This document shows positions 35,255 to 47,100 of a stretch of DNA of 64,000 bases, one piece after another. Both the position numbers and the translations under genes were made by a program. Positions within the stretch are counted from its first letter, which is position 1, and every line of letters starts with the position of its first letter. The notes under the pieces were generated by a model that saw only the letters and a program-made list of their open reading frames with translations, was not told where the DNA came from and did no database searches. The DNA is from Durusdinium trenchii (Eukaryota; Sar; Dinophyceae; Suessiales; Symbiodiniaceae): positions 223,757 through 287,756 of the forward strand of contig CAXAMN010003002.1 in assembly GCA_963970005.1 (NCBI GenBank), read 5' to 3'.

Positions 35255-37469
35255 CCACCAAAAGATAGCGTCTTTGCCTTGTAATGGGTATGTCACAGAT
35301 GCAGCAACCGATTCGATCAAGATGCTGAAATGAAAAGGGCTTTGTGTGTACCGACCATGGGCAGCTACCCAGTGCACAGTTACTTGGTTGTGCCGGACAA
35401 GTATGATCGGTGACATTTTCCTACACGGATTGTGTACTCATCCACCTGATGTAGGGTTGCGTCTCTATATGCATAATAGGCCAAGGGGTGTTGTTTTATT
35501 TTCATGCTGAGGGTGAAACATAGGGTCCTTCCTATTCGAGCTTCACACCCAACTGAACATCCAGGTGTAAGAGATGACGGGGCGAGATTCCTTGCAGACC
35601 AGTGGGACTACGACTGTTCATGACCAAAGAGCTGTTTGCAGCTGAAATGGGAACGGGGGCACGGTCCCTCTTCCAGCATGTTTCTTGAACAAATATCTTT
35701 ACATGGATTTGGTTTACACGAGTTTGTCTTAACAGATTTAAAAGCCTCATGGAAAAGCTATGAGAAGCTCTTAAGTGGCTGGAACTTACAAACATCCGTC
35801 TATGGAAAAACGGTCTGTCAACACGCCGCTTTGCCAGATGGGCGTGTCTGTGGGATCATCGAAGTCAAGTGCCTCTGGTGCTGTGAGGCATAACTCGGGG
35901 TTCAGCGACTCGGATGCAGCAGGAACCGAACATCCCATTTGCATCCTGTGGATCTCCTTAACACTTCCCGCTTGGTTCGTTAGTGGGCCTTCACCGCTTG
36001 GTTCGGTTCGTTGTAAGAATGGGTCTTGGGGGGGTTATCATTTTGGATGTGATCGTTCACCTCTGAAAATTGACATGTATGGTCCCCAGCACTGGCCATG
36101 GGTCCAAACTCTGTGTGCAGCAGGCACTCCCTCCCAGTGGCTCTTGGACCCCCCAAGGCACCGAAAGCAGCGTGTCACCTCCACTGATCGGTTAACATGG
36201 TTCCGAACGGGAAACTAATCAAAGCAGCACTCGCATGACGGCCTTTGAGCCTTCAACTTTGATGAATTTGGATGAGTTTGGGCCACAGCCCCACCCAGAT
36301 TTGCACCAGTCATCCTTGCCCCTAGCGCTCCAGTCGTACCTTGTTTTCTGAGGTTCTGGGAGGATCCAACCAGTACCTTTCGAGGTAGCCCTAGGGCCCT
36401 AGGGTACTCAGAATCTATTCCGTGTGTTTTCACGAATGGAGCTACGTTGGGTGTTCAATCAGAAGCATACGAGCCGCGTGAAAAATCATGGAAAAATCAA
36501 CCGTCCATCATCTTGAACATTCCGGATCAGGCTGAATTGTGCCCTCATCAGGCCCAATCCTCCGCTACCCGACAAGCACAATGACAGGAGCTAATTGCAG
36601 TGGACACTTGACTTGAACATCTCTCACATAGAAAAGAACATGAAGGTCATAGGCCTCAGCTCACAACAACGGAACGTTTCTGCATCTCAGTGACTGGAAT
36701 GGTTACCTCTTGACATTTTGGGTGTTGCCATGTGCAGGTGACATGCCTTAGGACCGGGTACTGTAGGACTCCCATTGGCATCCTACCAGGAAGAGCAAGC
36801 CAGAAACAACCCACAACATGTTCATGCGCAGCACTATATGAAAAATATTGTTTACATCATTACACAGCATGTTATATAGGACATGTCACATGTATTTACA
36901 TGTCATTGTTGAAAGACAAAACCATGCTATTAACACACAGATGCACACACAAAAATACCAATTCACATATCGAAGTTGTTTTTTGTGCCTTTTTGTTCTC
37001 GACCAGTCCGATGGTTAGGCTATTCCTACAATCGAGATGCCTTTGCAGATTTGGAGTTTGGGATCCTTGGCCAATCCGTCGTATCGGTCGGTTGGGTCGT
37101 CGTCTCCCAACGGATGGGAGTCAGTGGGATTCCGTACGGACCTTGCGCAAGCATGCGAGAAAGCGCAAGGCCATGGGTGAGAACTTGGAGAGTCCTGTTG
37201 AAGGAAGACATGATGTACTACCAAGAGCCCGAAGCAGATCAAAGCAGTGTAAGTTTTGGAGAGGATTGGGATACGTTTCATGATATGTCATGTTTAAACT
37301 AAATGCTGGTTTGGTTCATCACCAAATCATGCGCCCCGCGCCTAAAGTGTCCCGAATCATGTGTCAACCTCGCCCACATTGGTGCCGAAAAGCGGCCACA
37401 CCCATCCCAACACGCATGTCTCGAAACGCCCCACATCACCCGTCCGACTCCAGCCCCACCAGGAATGAC
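35255..37469. other. No gene firmly recognised; possible exon near 37170-37248
   Basis: Plus-strand sequence before a canonical GTAAGT at 37249 has two overlapping coding-like frames, one with LLKEDMMYYQEPEADQSS and the other starting after AG|G at 37168-37169. It may be an exon upstream of the module at 37470, but the phase does not join cleanly. The rest of the interval has no recognisable gene. Confidence 0.35.
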
Positions 37470-37595
37470 GTGGGCTACCTGCCCGACGGAACTCCGATGC
37501 ACTCGGCGGGCAACGCCATGAACCACCCCGAGACCATTGGACCCGATCCGCATAGCCCGGGGGCACCGCTGCCCAGAGCGAACTTTGTGAATGAC
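37470..37595 (+). CDS. Unknown exon module, copy 1 (intronless form)
   Basis: The frame reads VGYLPDGTPMHS followed directly by AGNAMNHPETIGPDPHSPG and APLPRANFVND, up to a GT donor (37596) in phase 0. The frame is open upstream from 37290, so the exon may start earlier; the preceding Asn-Asp codons look coding. I do not recognise the family. The module is rich in Pro, Gly and His. Copy 2 (39250-40311) encodes the same two halves in two exons separated by an intron, and copy 3 (41211-41270) is truncated. The repeat on one strand within 4 kb points to tandem duplication of an exon or small gene. Confidence 0.5.
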
Positions 37596-39249
37596 GTCGC
37601 TGGGCCGGGAGTGGGGGGAGGTGGTTCGTGGGAGCTGAGTCGTTGTTCTTTTTCTGAAAGTGGTGAGAAAGGGGGGATGAAGTGGTTTTCTTGGAGGTGT
37701 GGTAGTTTCTTGGAGGTTGAAGTGGTCTGAATCCACCTTCTTTCAAACAACCATGGACCATGGACCATGAGCATTGGATGAGAGGCACTAATGTTTGCAC
37801 CCATTCACTGCCGAGTTGCTTCGATTGGGATCCAGTCAGTTCTGTTGAGTCATCACCCTGCTTGCAAGAAGGGCAAGGGAACAGCAGGAGCACACACACA
37901 AATGGAACGCGACCCTTAAGCCCTTGATGTCCGGCAACTTGAGCAAACTGAGAAAAAAAACCATCTTCATTTATGCCCAGGAGGCCAGGAGGGCCAAAAA
38001 AAGCCGTCCCTCTCGTCTTGGTGTTTGGTGCATGATTCTCGATGTGCACCCAGCCATCTCTTCCGGTCGCAGCTTGGAGTTCCGGCCATGCTCCCCCCGG
38101 ACAGCGGTGTGCGCTCCTCGAAGCGCTCCGTTCGTTCGCGGGAGCCACACGGAGCCACGATACGCCCCGGGGGGGTTGGAGACCCACATGGAACCTGCAA
38201 ACCACATGGACCATGGGGACCAGGTCGGTGGTCGAGTGTTTTCCGACACCCCCAACCACACGTGGTTTCCAGGTTCCAGGGCTGGGTCTCTGGAAGAGGG
38301 CGTAGTAGGAGAAGTACTCTCCCAGATTGAGATGGGCAGTGAAAACAACAGGGTGGTAGATAAGAAAGGATAAGAATAGTCTTTCAAGTTCACCGCCCAT
38401 GTTCCTGTGCAGGGGGTAAAACCTTGAATACAATATCCTCTTAGGTTTACGCCCTTGACATCCCAACCATCAAATTGATTGCGGATGGCCATAAAACCAC
38501 TCGCTCAAAGTGATTGTGTGTGTGTCACCCCCTGTACCAAAGGGTCCAATGCCACCGTTTCCATTACCACCACTTAACAAGGCAGGGGGCCATCCCCCTC
38601 CCCAGTGGCGGATGGCCAACGAAGAGGCCACTGGGGGGGGCTGCAAACGTACCTGCCGAACTGTTGTACATGCTGTCGCTCCACTCTTTCTTTGTTTGTT
38701 TCCATGGTGGTTCATGCTACTTCCCCTAAACCCTTTCCCTCGCCGCTCGCGCGCGTCGTCGTCGCACCACTGCAGATGAGAAACCTCAATGTTAAAACAC
38801 CTTCAAGTCTTTGGACCTGTCACCATGCTGTTCCATCGCCTTCCTTCTCAACGTGGGAACTGAGTGTAACTGAAAACCAGTGTCAGAGTGTGTTTCGCTC
38901 AGCCGTCCCACTCGGGTGCTGAGTGTGATTCCCGTCACTGGGGCGCTGAATCATGCCGGAAATCGTGTAACTGAGCTTTTCCATTTCTCACAGGAACTCA
39001 CCACTTAATCAACCTTAACTGAATTTACTGCTTCCAAGGCCACCGGGCCAAAAAACGGGATTCTCTCAGTCTGCCACATGCCGCTAAGTATTCACCAGTC
39101 CATGTCACTCTGCTAAGTATTCACAGCGCCGAAGAACGTTGTGCAAACTAGCAATCGTTGGCCACAGTACACCTGCTTTCCTCAGTTGGAATGGTCCAGA
39201 TATGCTCGGCTTGTCAGCTGATCTTAGCGCCCAGCACGCTGGAATCAAG

Positions 39250-40311
39250 GTGGGCTACTTGCCAGATGGGACGCCCCTCAACAAGGTGGGCCAAAAACAT
39301 GTTCGCTCCTGGCGGTTGAACGTGGCGAAGGTGGAAGACAATAGCCTGCCCAGAGACCTAACATGGGGTGAGTCGATCGGTGGGCCGTATGTGTCTTTGC
39401 TCGTAGCTGTATGCACTGGATGAGACTGAATGAGTTGCTCAAAGGATCTCAACATAAAGTTTACGCTCCTGTGGAGATTGACTCTTTATATAGATACCTG
39501 TGATTGCGGGCTTGCAAGTGCTCGGTCATCAAGATGGAAGTTGTCGTGCCCCATAGTGTCCCCAGGTGCCCCTGAATGTTCCGGGTGGGCACAAGGAATG
39601 TACTCCCCTAGCCTTCCAAGACCATTAAAAGAACGGTTGAGCTGGTGGTGTAGTGTAAAAATCCTTAGTAAAACAATGGTTCTTTGGTAAAGACCATTAA
39701 AACAATGGTTGTTTGAATCCTAGGGATTAAGATTGAGAAATCTTTGCAACGAGGTTGAGCCTGTGGACATGGGTGCGCCTCAAACCCGAACACAGACACA
39801 AGCCAGGCCGGCCTGGTAGGTTAGGCTTGTCATGACAAATGATGTTTATGGAAGAAGCATTTCATATTGAGATATATTGAGACAGACTCCCATCGGAAGA
39901 CCACTGCTCAATAGGGTTCCCGAAGGGTGCCCAGATCCCGAAATTTGCAGAGTAGTCACCAATGGCCCAATGCCTCCCCCTCTCTCTCCATCGCTGGGGG
40001 TAGAGAGAAAGAGAGAGTCTGCTGGTGACCCCGGTGCATTCTCCTGGCCAGTATGGTGTCACCGGTTGTTGATTAGAACCCCTCTCACCATACCATGAGG
40101 CGACCCCAGGCAATACCACGCACTCCTCCAGTTCCTCCAGCTGCTTCCGCCTCAGGCGGGCAACGCGATCAACCATCCCGAGAACATCCCGCCCGACCCA
40201 CATGCGCCGGGAAGTGCGCTACCGGAGTCGGCGTACGCAGCAGAGGCCTCGGGCTCGGTGGGATCCGAGGAACCGGAGTCGGGACTCGGACGCCGTGAAG
40301 GGTCCGTGTAG
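39250..40311 (+). CDS. Unknown exon module, copy 2 (two exons)
   Basis: Exon a, 39250-39285 between AG|G and a GT donor, reads VGYLPDGTPLNK. Exon b begins at 40156 after CTCAG|G, reads AGNAINHPENIPPDPHAPG, then SALPESAYAAEASG and an acidic SEEPESG stretch, and stops at TAG (40309-40311). Both junctions are phase 0, so splicing gives the same order as copy 1, with an 870-bp intron exactly between the DGTP and AGN halves. The function is unknown. Exon b could end earlier at a donor, leaving the stop in an intron. Confidence 0.5.
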
Positions 40312-41210
40312 CGTAAGAAGACGTTCGAACTGTATGAAGACTCAACTGATGGAAGACTGTGGATGGATGGCACTCATATCATCTTAAGGGGAAAGACTTT
40401 AATTGGTGGGTCAACAATTTGGTATAATTTGAAAATCTAAGGAATCTAAGGTAACTTCGATATATACTTTGATGTGAAGTCAATGGGTCATGGCACCAGA
40501 CCGACCGGTTGACCTACCTGGGAGGCTTTTCGCTACGCTACATGGTGGACTGGTCGGGCTCCAGGTGTTAACCAGGTGACTTCCAGCTGACCAAAGGCCT
40601 CGATTTGCTGAGATGTCAAATAAAACCAGCTTCTTCACAGCCATGCCTTCGAATTTGGAGCGGTTTCGATGATGTTGGCATCGTTGGCAACATGTTTGAC
40701 CGTGCTTGTACACGCAAAGATTGTACAGGTCCAGTCAACTAGCTGGTGCTCAGGAGGGAGCCATCTGGAGCTAGTTTCGGAGCAGGGAGTATCCATACAT
40801 CCCCATTCAACAGGGGCATCCTCCGGAGCGACCATGGTAGTTCCCCACCCTCCGGAGCGACCATGGTAGCTCCCCAACCCCTTGCTAGTCCAGGTATGTT
40901 GGACACCCCTTGCTTCTCCGGTCAGGGGTCGGCCGACTTGGGTACTCCTTTGATTAGGATCTTCGATGTGCTCCACCGGTGGAGAGGCTTCAGTGGAAAT
41001 GCTGGGGGATCGCAAAGGTCACCGTTTGTGCTAATGAGGGCGTTTTTGATGCCGGTTGTGGACCGTGACACCAAATAGGCGGCAGTTTGTTCACCAATGA
41101 CCAAGTTCCCATGCAAATGAAGTCCGCATGGTTCTATATATGATATTCTATACTTTCCAGGGGGGTCAAGCTCAACTTACTGCATGCCAACTCTTGGCTC
41201 CCAGCTGCAG

Positions 41211-41270
41211 GTGGGCTACTTCGTAGATGGCACCCCAATCGACAACGCGGGGAACAACGCTGTCCGATAG
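41211..41270 (+). pseudogene. Unknown exon module, copy 3 (truncated)
   Basis: After the AG|G acceptor at 41209-41210 the frame reads VGYFVDGTPIDNAGNNAVR and meets TAG (41268-41270). It matches the start of copy 1, again without an intron between DGTP and AGN, but lacks the NHPE-DPHAPG part. It is either a decayed copy or a short alternative exon. Confidence 0.45.
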
Positions 41271-44192
41271 TGGCCCATCGGACATATCGCTTTACTTATT
41301 TATGTGCACGGAGGCGGGAGGGGCTGGTGTTCATCTACAGCTTCGGGGGGAGGAAAGAAGCCCCGCGCAAGCTCGCCTGGTGTAGACAGCCCATATATAT
41401 ATATATTTATACATATCTACTGCATTGAACGGTGAGTGTCAATATCTTTCAAGAAAATTCCCCCGGACGTTCACTTACTGTACTGTTCGGGGGAGAGGCA
41501 GAGGCGGCTGAGTTCGTTTAGAGACAAAAATGGTCTTCAATAGATTTGCATAGTAAACCTGCTGGTCTTGGAAGGCTACGGGTCAAGATTTGTTTTTTCC
41601 ACCCCGTCTTCTTGGGGATAGGCACGATGACACATCGACACATTGGCCTGTCTCCATTTAACAAGACTCAGCAACACCACGGGAACCGGGAACAGGGCTG
41701 ATGGATATGGATGAAGAGCATGGTAGGGGATAGGGTCGATAGGCGGAAGCATGTACATGTCTTTCCCCTTTAAATGCGGTATCCTTGAGATGTCCATACA
41801 CTCATACACTTCCAGTCTCAGCCTCCCAGAATCGTAAATAAAGCAATGCACCGGAAATGGTCGTTAAGAACGTTTGGCTGTCACTGTGGTTGGTTTGCCA
41901 TTGTTTCAGTGCAATATCTCCACCCAGGGGGTGGTGAGTGGCCAATACAGGTTACTAACAAAGGTTACCCATGCAGCATGAAAGAGATAAGAAATCAGGG
42001 CCCAGGCTAGTGAGGGCTGTCGACCGTGTCATATGTGCCTTTGACGTCTTGATGAACACGCAAAAAGAGCGCCAGGCCAAGACAAGCTCGGCATCTGACT
42101 CTGCACAAACTACTTGTCCAGATCAAGTTTTTCCGATTTTCCGCCAGCCAAGAAGTGGCCCAAAGACTGGATTGCTTCGAAAAAAAGGAACTTGCAGCAC
42201 AGGTCAGGGGCCCTCGGAGTAGCGACCGAACTGACGAAAAGGAGACGCTTTGGAGTTGCCAGATCTGCAGCTTCCGAGGTCAAGGTTTCTGCAATTGGTT
42301 CACCATGTTGCCCAGTTTGAAACCTTGCAAAACATAGAAAGTTCTTTATAAGATGTTATAAGCTCTTGATGGGGGATTTGTGTCCTCTTTAGGCCCCAGC
42401 AACGCCCCCACCGCACCGGAAACAGTGATTTCATGTGATTTCCAGATGACGTTGGTTGTTTTGTGTGATTGTTTTCCGTTTCCCGCGAACTCGCGGAACA
42501 GCTGCTTGCTCAACCCAAGTGGTTTCTGGGGCTTCCATCGTTTCGGAGGAGTTGTCCCATCGATTGGAATGGCTCACCACCGCCCGCCACACGGCGTCGC
42601 AATCGTCGTCACAGACTTCACAGAATCGGTGTTAGCAGACGTGGAGTCGTGGAGTGCCCGTGCGTGCCTTGGAGTCCTATTGTTCCGACCCAGGTGAGCA
42701 GATCCAACCAAACGAAGTGCCTGGACATCTAGTGCATATCAATACAACCATGTGAGCCACTATGTCACTCCATGTGTTACTCCTAGTCCCTATAGCTGGA
42801 GCAGTTTCAGAGCGTTCTCGAAAGCCACGGTGCGACGGTGCCACTTGCGTAGCTCCATGTAGCTCGCCCAACTGTCTCATGTCGGCCCTGCCCTGATGGC
42901 ATGTCGCTGCCGACGGCGTCGGCCGTGTGGATCTCAGAGCCCCCCCGCGATGTGGATGGAATCGGTCTCCTCTCAGCCTCGGAGCCAGGGGAAAAAACTG
43001 ACGGGACACCCCATCGTTAGGGATTTGGCCCGTGACAAGCAAGATCAAGCAAGCATAGGTACAGGTACCCCGGAGTGAAGAGGATTCCGATTTTTTTCAC
43101 GTTGCATGAAATTAAAGGGCCATGATGTTTGGGACTTGAGCAAAGAATATGTAGCGATTGTTGGTCAATCTTGGGGTGAATATATGGATGAATAACATGA
43201 TGCTTTTCAGATTTCGCCCAGGACCTCATGGTTTGCTCAGTTTGACTGTCCTACGGGCACTCAATTCCCTATATACATATAAATATATAACTATAAGGAA
43301 CAATGGCAATGGGGCGGCTGCCTGGCTGTGGGGAAAGACCGATTGGTAGATTGTTGAGCATTAAATGGACCAGCTTCCGAACTGATTCAGCAATTCCATA
43401 AGAATAGTAGGAATGCCAATGACTCATGACTCATCAGGGTGGACACACATTTTGAAAACACGTCCATCACTCAACCAGCCTCCCGCGTTTGGAGTTGTTT
43501 GGATGTTTGTTGGGTGCAATTATTTTGAAAACAACCGACGTGTTGGTGGATGATTTGTTGCGAATGTTCAGTCCAGCAACCCAAATTGAATGGAGAAGAG
43601 CTGTTGACAGTTCAGAAGCATGCAGGATGGAACAAAGTTTAATTGAGCATCTTTTTTAGCCACCGCCGCAAACGGGAGAATGCATCTCTCGCATCCATCT
43701 CTCTCTCTCTCTCTCTCTTTGTGTTTTTTTGCCCCTGTCTGTCGAGCTGACCGCTCCGTGCATAGATCGCTTTTTTCGCACGTAAAGGTCATATTCCTGG
43801 GCAAGTGTCTGGCACACACACACATGGTGTACACACATGGTGTGCCCCCAATGGTTTTGGAGGCACATCTATGGCCAACATGACCCGGCCTCATACACAG
43901 CCTGCCACGTTAAGGGTATTTTGGCCAGGGTTCCAAAAAACCATTGCATCGTGAGGTCTGGCTATCGCGGCGGTGTGGCGCAAGGCCATGGCTTGGGAAG
44001 GGCCAGTGATGCGCAAGAGGGGGCCCATGTTTCGCATTTTCTTGTCCAGCCCGGGGATGGTTCAACCTAAGATGCCCATTCCATGTGCACTTCAGGAATG
44101 CCTATTCCATGGCATCCACGGCATCAGACAGATACCACCATGCCGCATGCCCGAAGAGCACCGTAGCCTATTCACATGCACCGTTCGCCCAG
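41271..44192. other. No gene recognised
   Basis: A frame at about 42155-42337 (TLWSCQICSFRGQGFCNW) has some Cys pattern but no confirmed splice sites. Otherwise only short microsatellites are seen, for example (TA)n at 41388-41405 and (CT)n at 43697-43720. Confidence 0.35.
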
Positions 44193-47100
44193 GCCAGCGG
44201 GACGGCTATGGCGAACTCCGTTTGACGAACGGCACGGCCGGGCGGCCCGATTCCGGAACGAAGGAACGAAGGAGAGTCTGACTGACCCAGACACGACCTG
44301 TCTGGGACAGTCCGGACTGCCGCATGGGGGGTCGGTCGACCCCCCAAACCACCACTCCTGGCCGTTTCTCGGCAGTCCGGACTGGCAGTCCCATGTTCGT
44401 CGGTTCTGGGTGAAGAACATGAGATCCTTCGATCCCAGACACGACAGGACTGGCGACCGCCCCATTGCATAGGAACCTCGAAGACCACATGGAACCTCCA
44501 AAAGTCAACACACTTGGGCCAGTCAACACACTTGGGCCTCAATTACCCACTTGGGCCAACACACTTGGGCCAGAAGATCGTCTTCCAGTTTGGTTCCAGG
44601 TTCGTTCTATCCCCATGAGGTCTGGTCCAGGTGTTTCCCAGACACGACCTGTTTGGAACTGGCATAGGACTGCCGCCCCATTGACCCGAATGTATGAATT
44701 CACATGCCAGTCCCAGACAGGTCGTGTTTGGGCATGGATGACAGTGTCCAGAGGCTACCGGACTGGTTTTAGTGTTCAATTTGTTGGCGAGTTTGCGCAG
44801 GGCCTGACGGCCTGACGTGTTGACGGTGCAGCACGTGGTTCAACAGTCATTCTAGGTCCGCTCGCTGATTTCCAGGGTGGAATGGCGATTTGAAGGCCTC
44901 AAAAAGGTATCAAAATACAGTCCAGTTTGGTTCAATGCTGGTTTTGATACCTATTGTTTAATGGTTAACGGCATAGAACTCTGTTGGGCAATTTTGTTGA
45001 ACATGTTCAGGTATCAAACGTCATGCAGCTTGTTGGAAGTGGGTATTTGTCAGTCACGATTTTGGAAGCTTGGTGAACAAGTGTTGACTGTACACGTGCA
45101 GTTTGTTTTGCCAGCTTCAAGGTCCTAGGTCATTTCTGGGAGTTTGCAGATGTATCACTGTTTTACCTTGGTATGGGGAGGTTTGGTATATGACATTCAG
45201 GTCCCTACCAGGTCCCTCATGGCTCCTGCTCCAGGTTTACATGGGGCAATGGGAGCTGGGGGCACGGCACTCAGACTGACAGGAACTGGCAGAAACCCTC
45301 GGCAGGTGAGAGACTGATCAGACTCAGACCTTGAGGGGGCAACTTCAAGAAGGAATGTGCCACATATATATATATATATATACTAGCCGCAGATGACATC
45401 ATGAATTGTGCAGCGACCTCCAAAACACCACGTTTCCTATCACAAACACACGACCAGCAACACGATCACAAACGCCATCACGTGCAAGAATGTTAGCCAC
45501 ATCTGACCAGCAGCTGTTCTAAACAGGCTTGGGACACAGGCAACATCACACATCACACAGGCAGCAATCACAAACACACACCCACAAACACAACCCCAAA
45601 CACATCCACAAACACGCAACCACAAACCAACCACAAACACGACCACACACACATCCGCAAACACACATCCACAACCACAAACACACTGACAGCCACAAAC
45701 ACATCCACAAACACACAACCACAACCACAGCACACAACCGGAGAAGTCGAGACCCACAAACACCACGACCATGGCAACATGCTCCTCACCATGGCATGAA
45801 GACACATGATTGAAATCTGGTGGGGATCACTCGGAGTATCTTTGCTTCTGGGACAGGAATCGCGCAACCTCCGAGAAGGGGTGGACCACCCTCCAGCGCT
45901 TGGTTAAGCGGCGGGGACGGGCAAACCGAGCCTCGCCCAGACCGAGTTCTGGGAAGCTTTTGCCCTGCAGAGTGGGCTGACTGGCGGGCCAGTGCGGCCA
46001 CGCGCCTCAAGCGGTCCAGGGCAACACGGCCATGGAGCCTGAGGCTTTGATAGTTCAACAGCGCAAATGGTTTTGCCACATCAAGCTGTTCACGCGCTTT
46101 TGAACAGGAGCGCGACAAAAGGCGCACCGACATCGACAACACCTCCAGTTCGCCGCCGGAGACCCAACGTTCAGTCTCCCCTGCGAAGCTTGAGCAAGAG
46201 GTGGAGGCCATTCTGTGGGCCTTGCAACAAGGCGAGGGCAAAGATGGGGCGCAGTCAGGAAACAACGTCAATAACGAAAGCAACATCTATATCAAGAAAA
46301 CTTTTCGATGAGGGCAACGCGCCCTGATTTGATGTGAACAGGTTTTGCTCGTCTCCAAAACGTAGCAACAAAGCAATTCCAAAAGCGAAAAAATCGAAAG
46401 CTAATTCCAGGACCAAGGATGCCAAATTCTGAGAACTTTCGGGGCTGAACACCATCTGGGTCAATCCGTAGATCTTCCCTTGACGAACCAATCCACTGAC
46501 ATTTGACTTGATGAGTGCCATGGTTTGCCCCATTGTACTTGGCGCAGAGGTGCGTTGTGGCCATGGCGAGTGGTCGGGACACCCAAGAAAAACTCCACGC
46601 CGCGGTTGGAACGGAGGTCATTTGAGTGGGGTGTTGCGGAGATGTAACATGAGCATTGCTGACCTTCCTTTTAAGTTGACGCGCAGTGCCTGTGGCAAAC
46701 ATAACCCTGCCAGTGGCCCTTAGGACCGGGCCGACATGTGTTAACTTTTCCATCGCTGGCAATGGGGCATCATGTGGGGTGGGCACATAGTTCTGGCTGC
46801 TCCCTTTGCATCCTGTTTTCGGAAACATCCGACTAACGCTCGCCAATCTCACGGGACTGCTGTTCTTAAGGGTGCCCCCCTTGTTGTATCATGTGGCATG
46901 AAGTTCTTGTAGCTGTAGCTCTCGGGCCTTAACAACGGCAGCCCTCCTTGCCCAGCCTCTCACCCGCTCCAGGCATCACCCGACCAAAGGCCACTACGTG
47001 GGAGAGTGGAAAAACAATCAGATGCACGGTCTGGGACGCCGAGCCGAGCCGGTGACGGACCGTGGGGAACGGGACCGGTGACGTGGCCCGGGTCAGACCG

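Noticed and set aside
45440..45867. Val/Cys/Gly-rich minus-strand ORFs
   Set aside because: Translations of the CACAAACAC minisatellite in several frames.
45786..46286. 166-codon minus-strand ORF
   Set aside because: It overlaps a plus-strand candidate exon with splice sites (46108-46248). It has no domain or splice support, so strand is left open.
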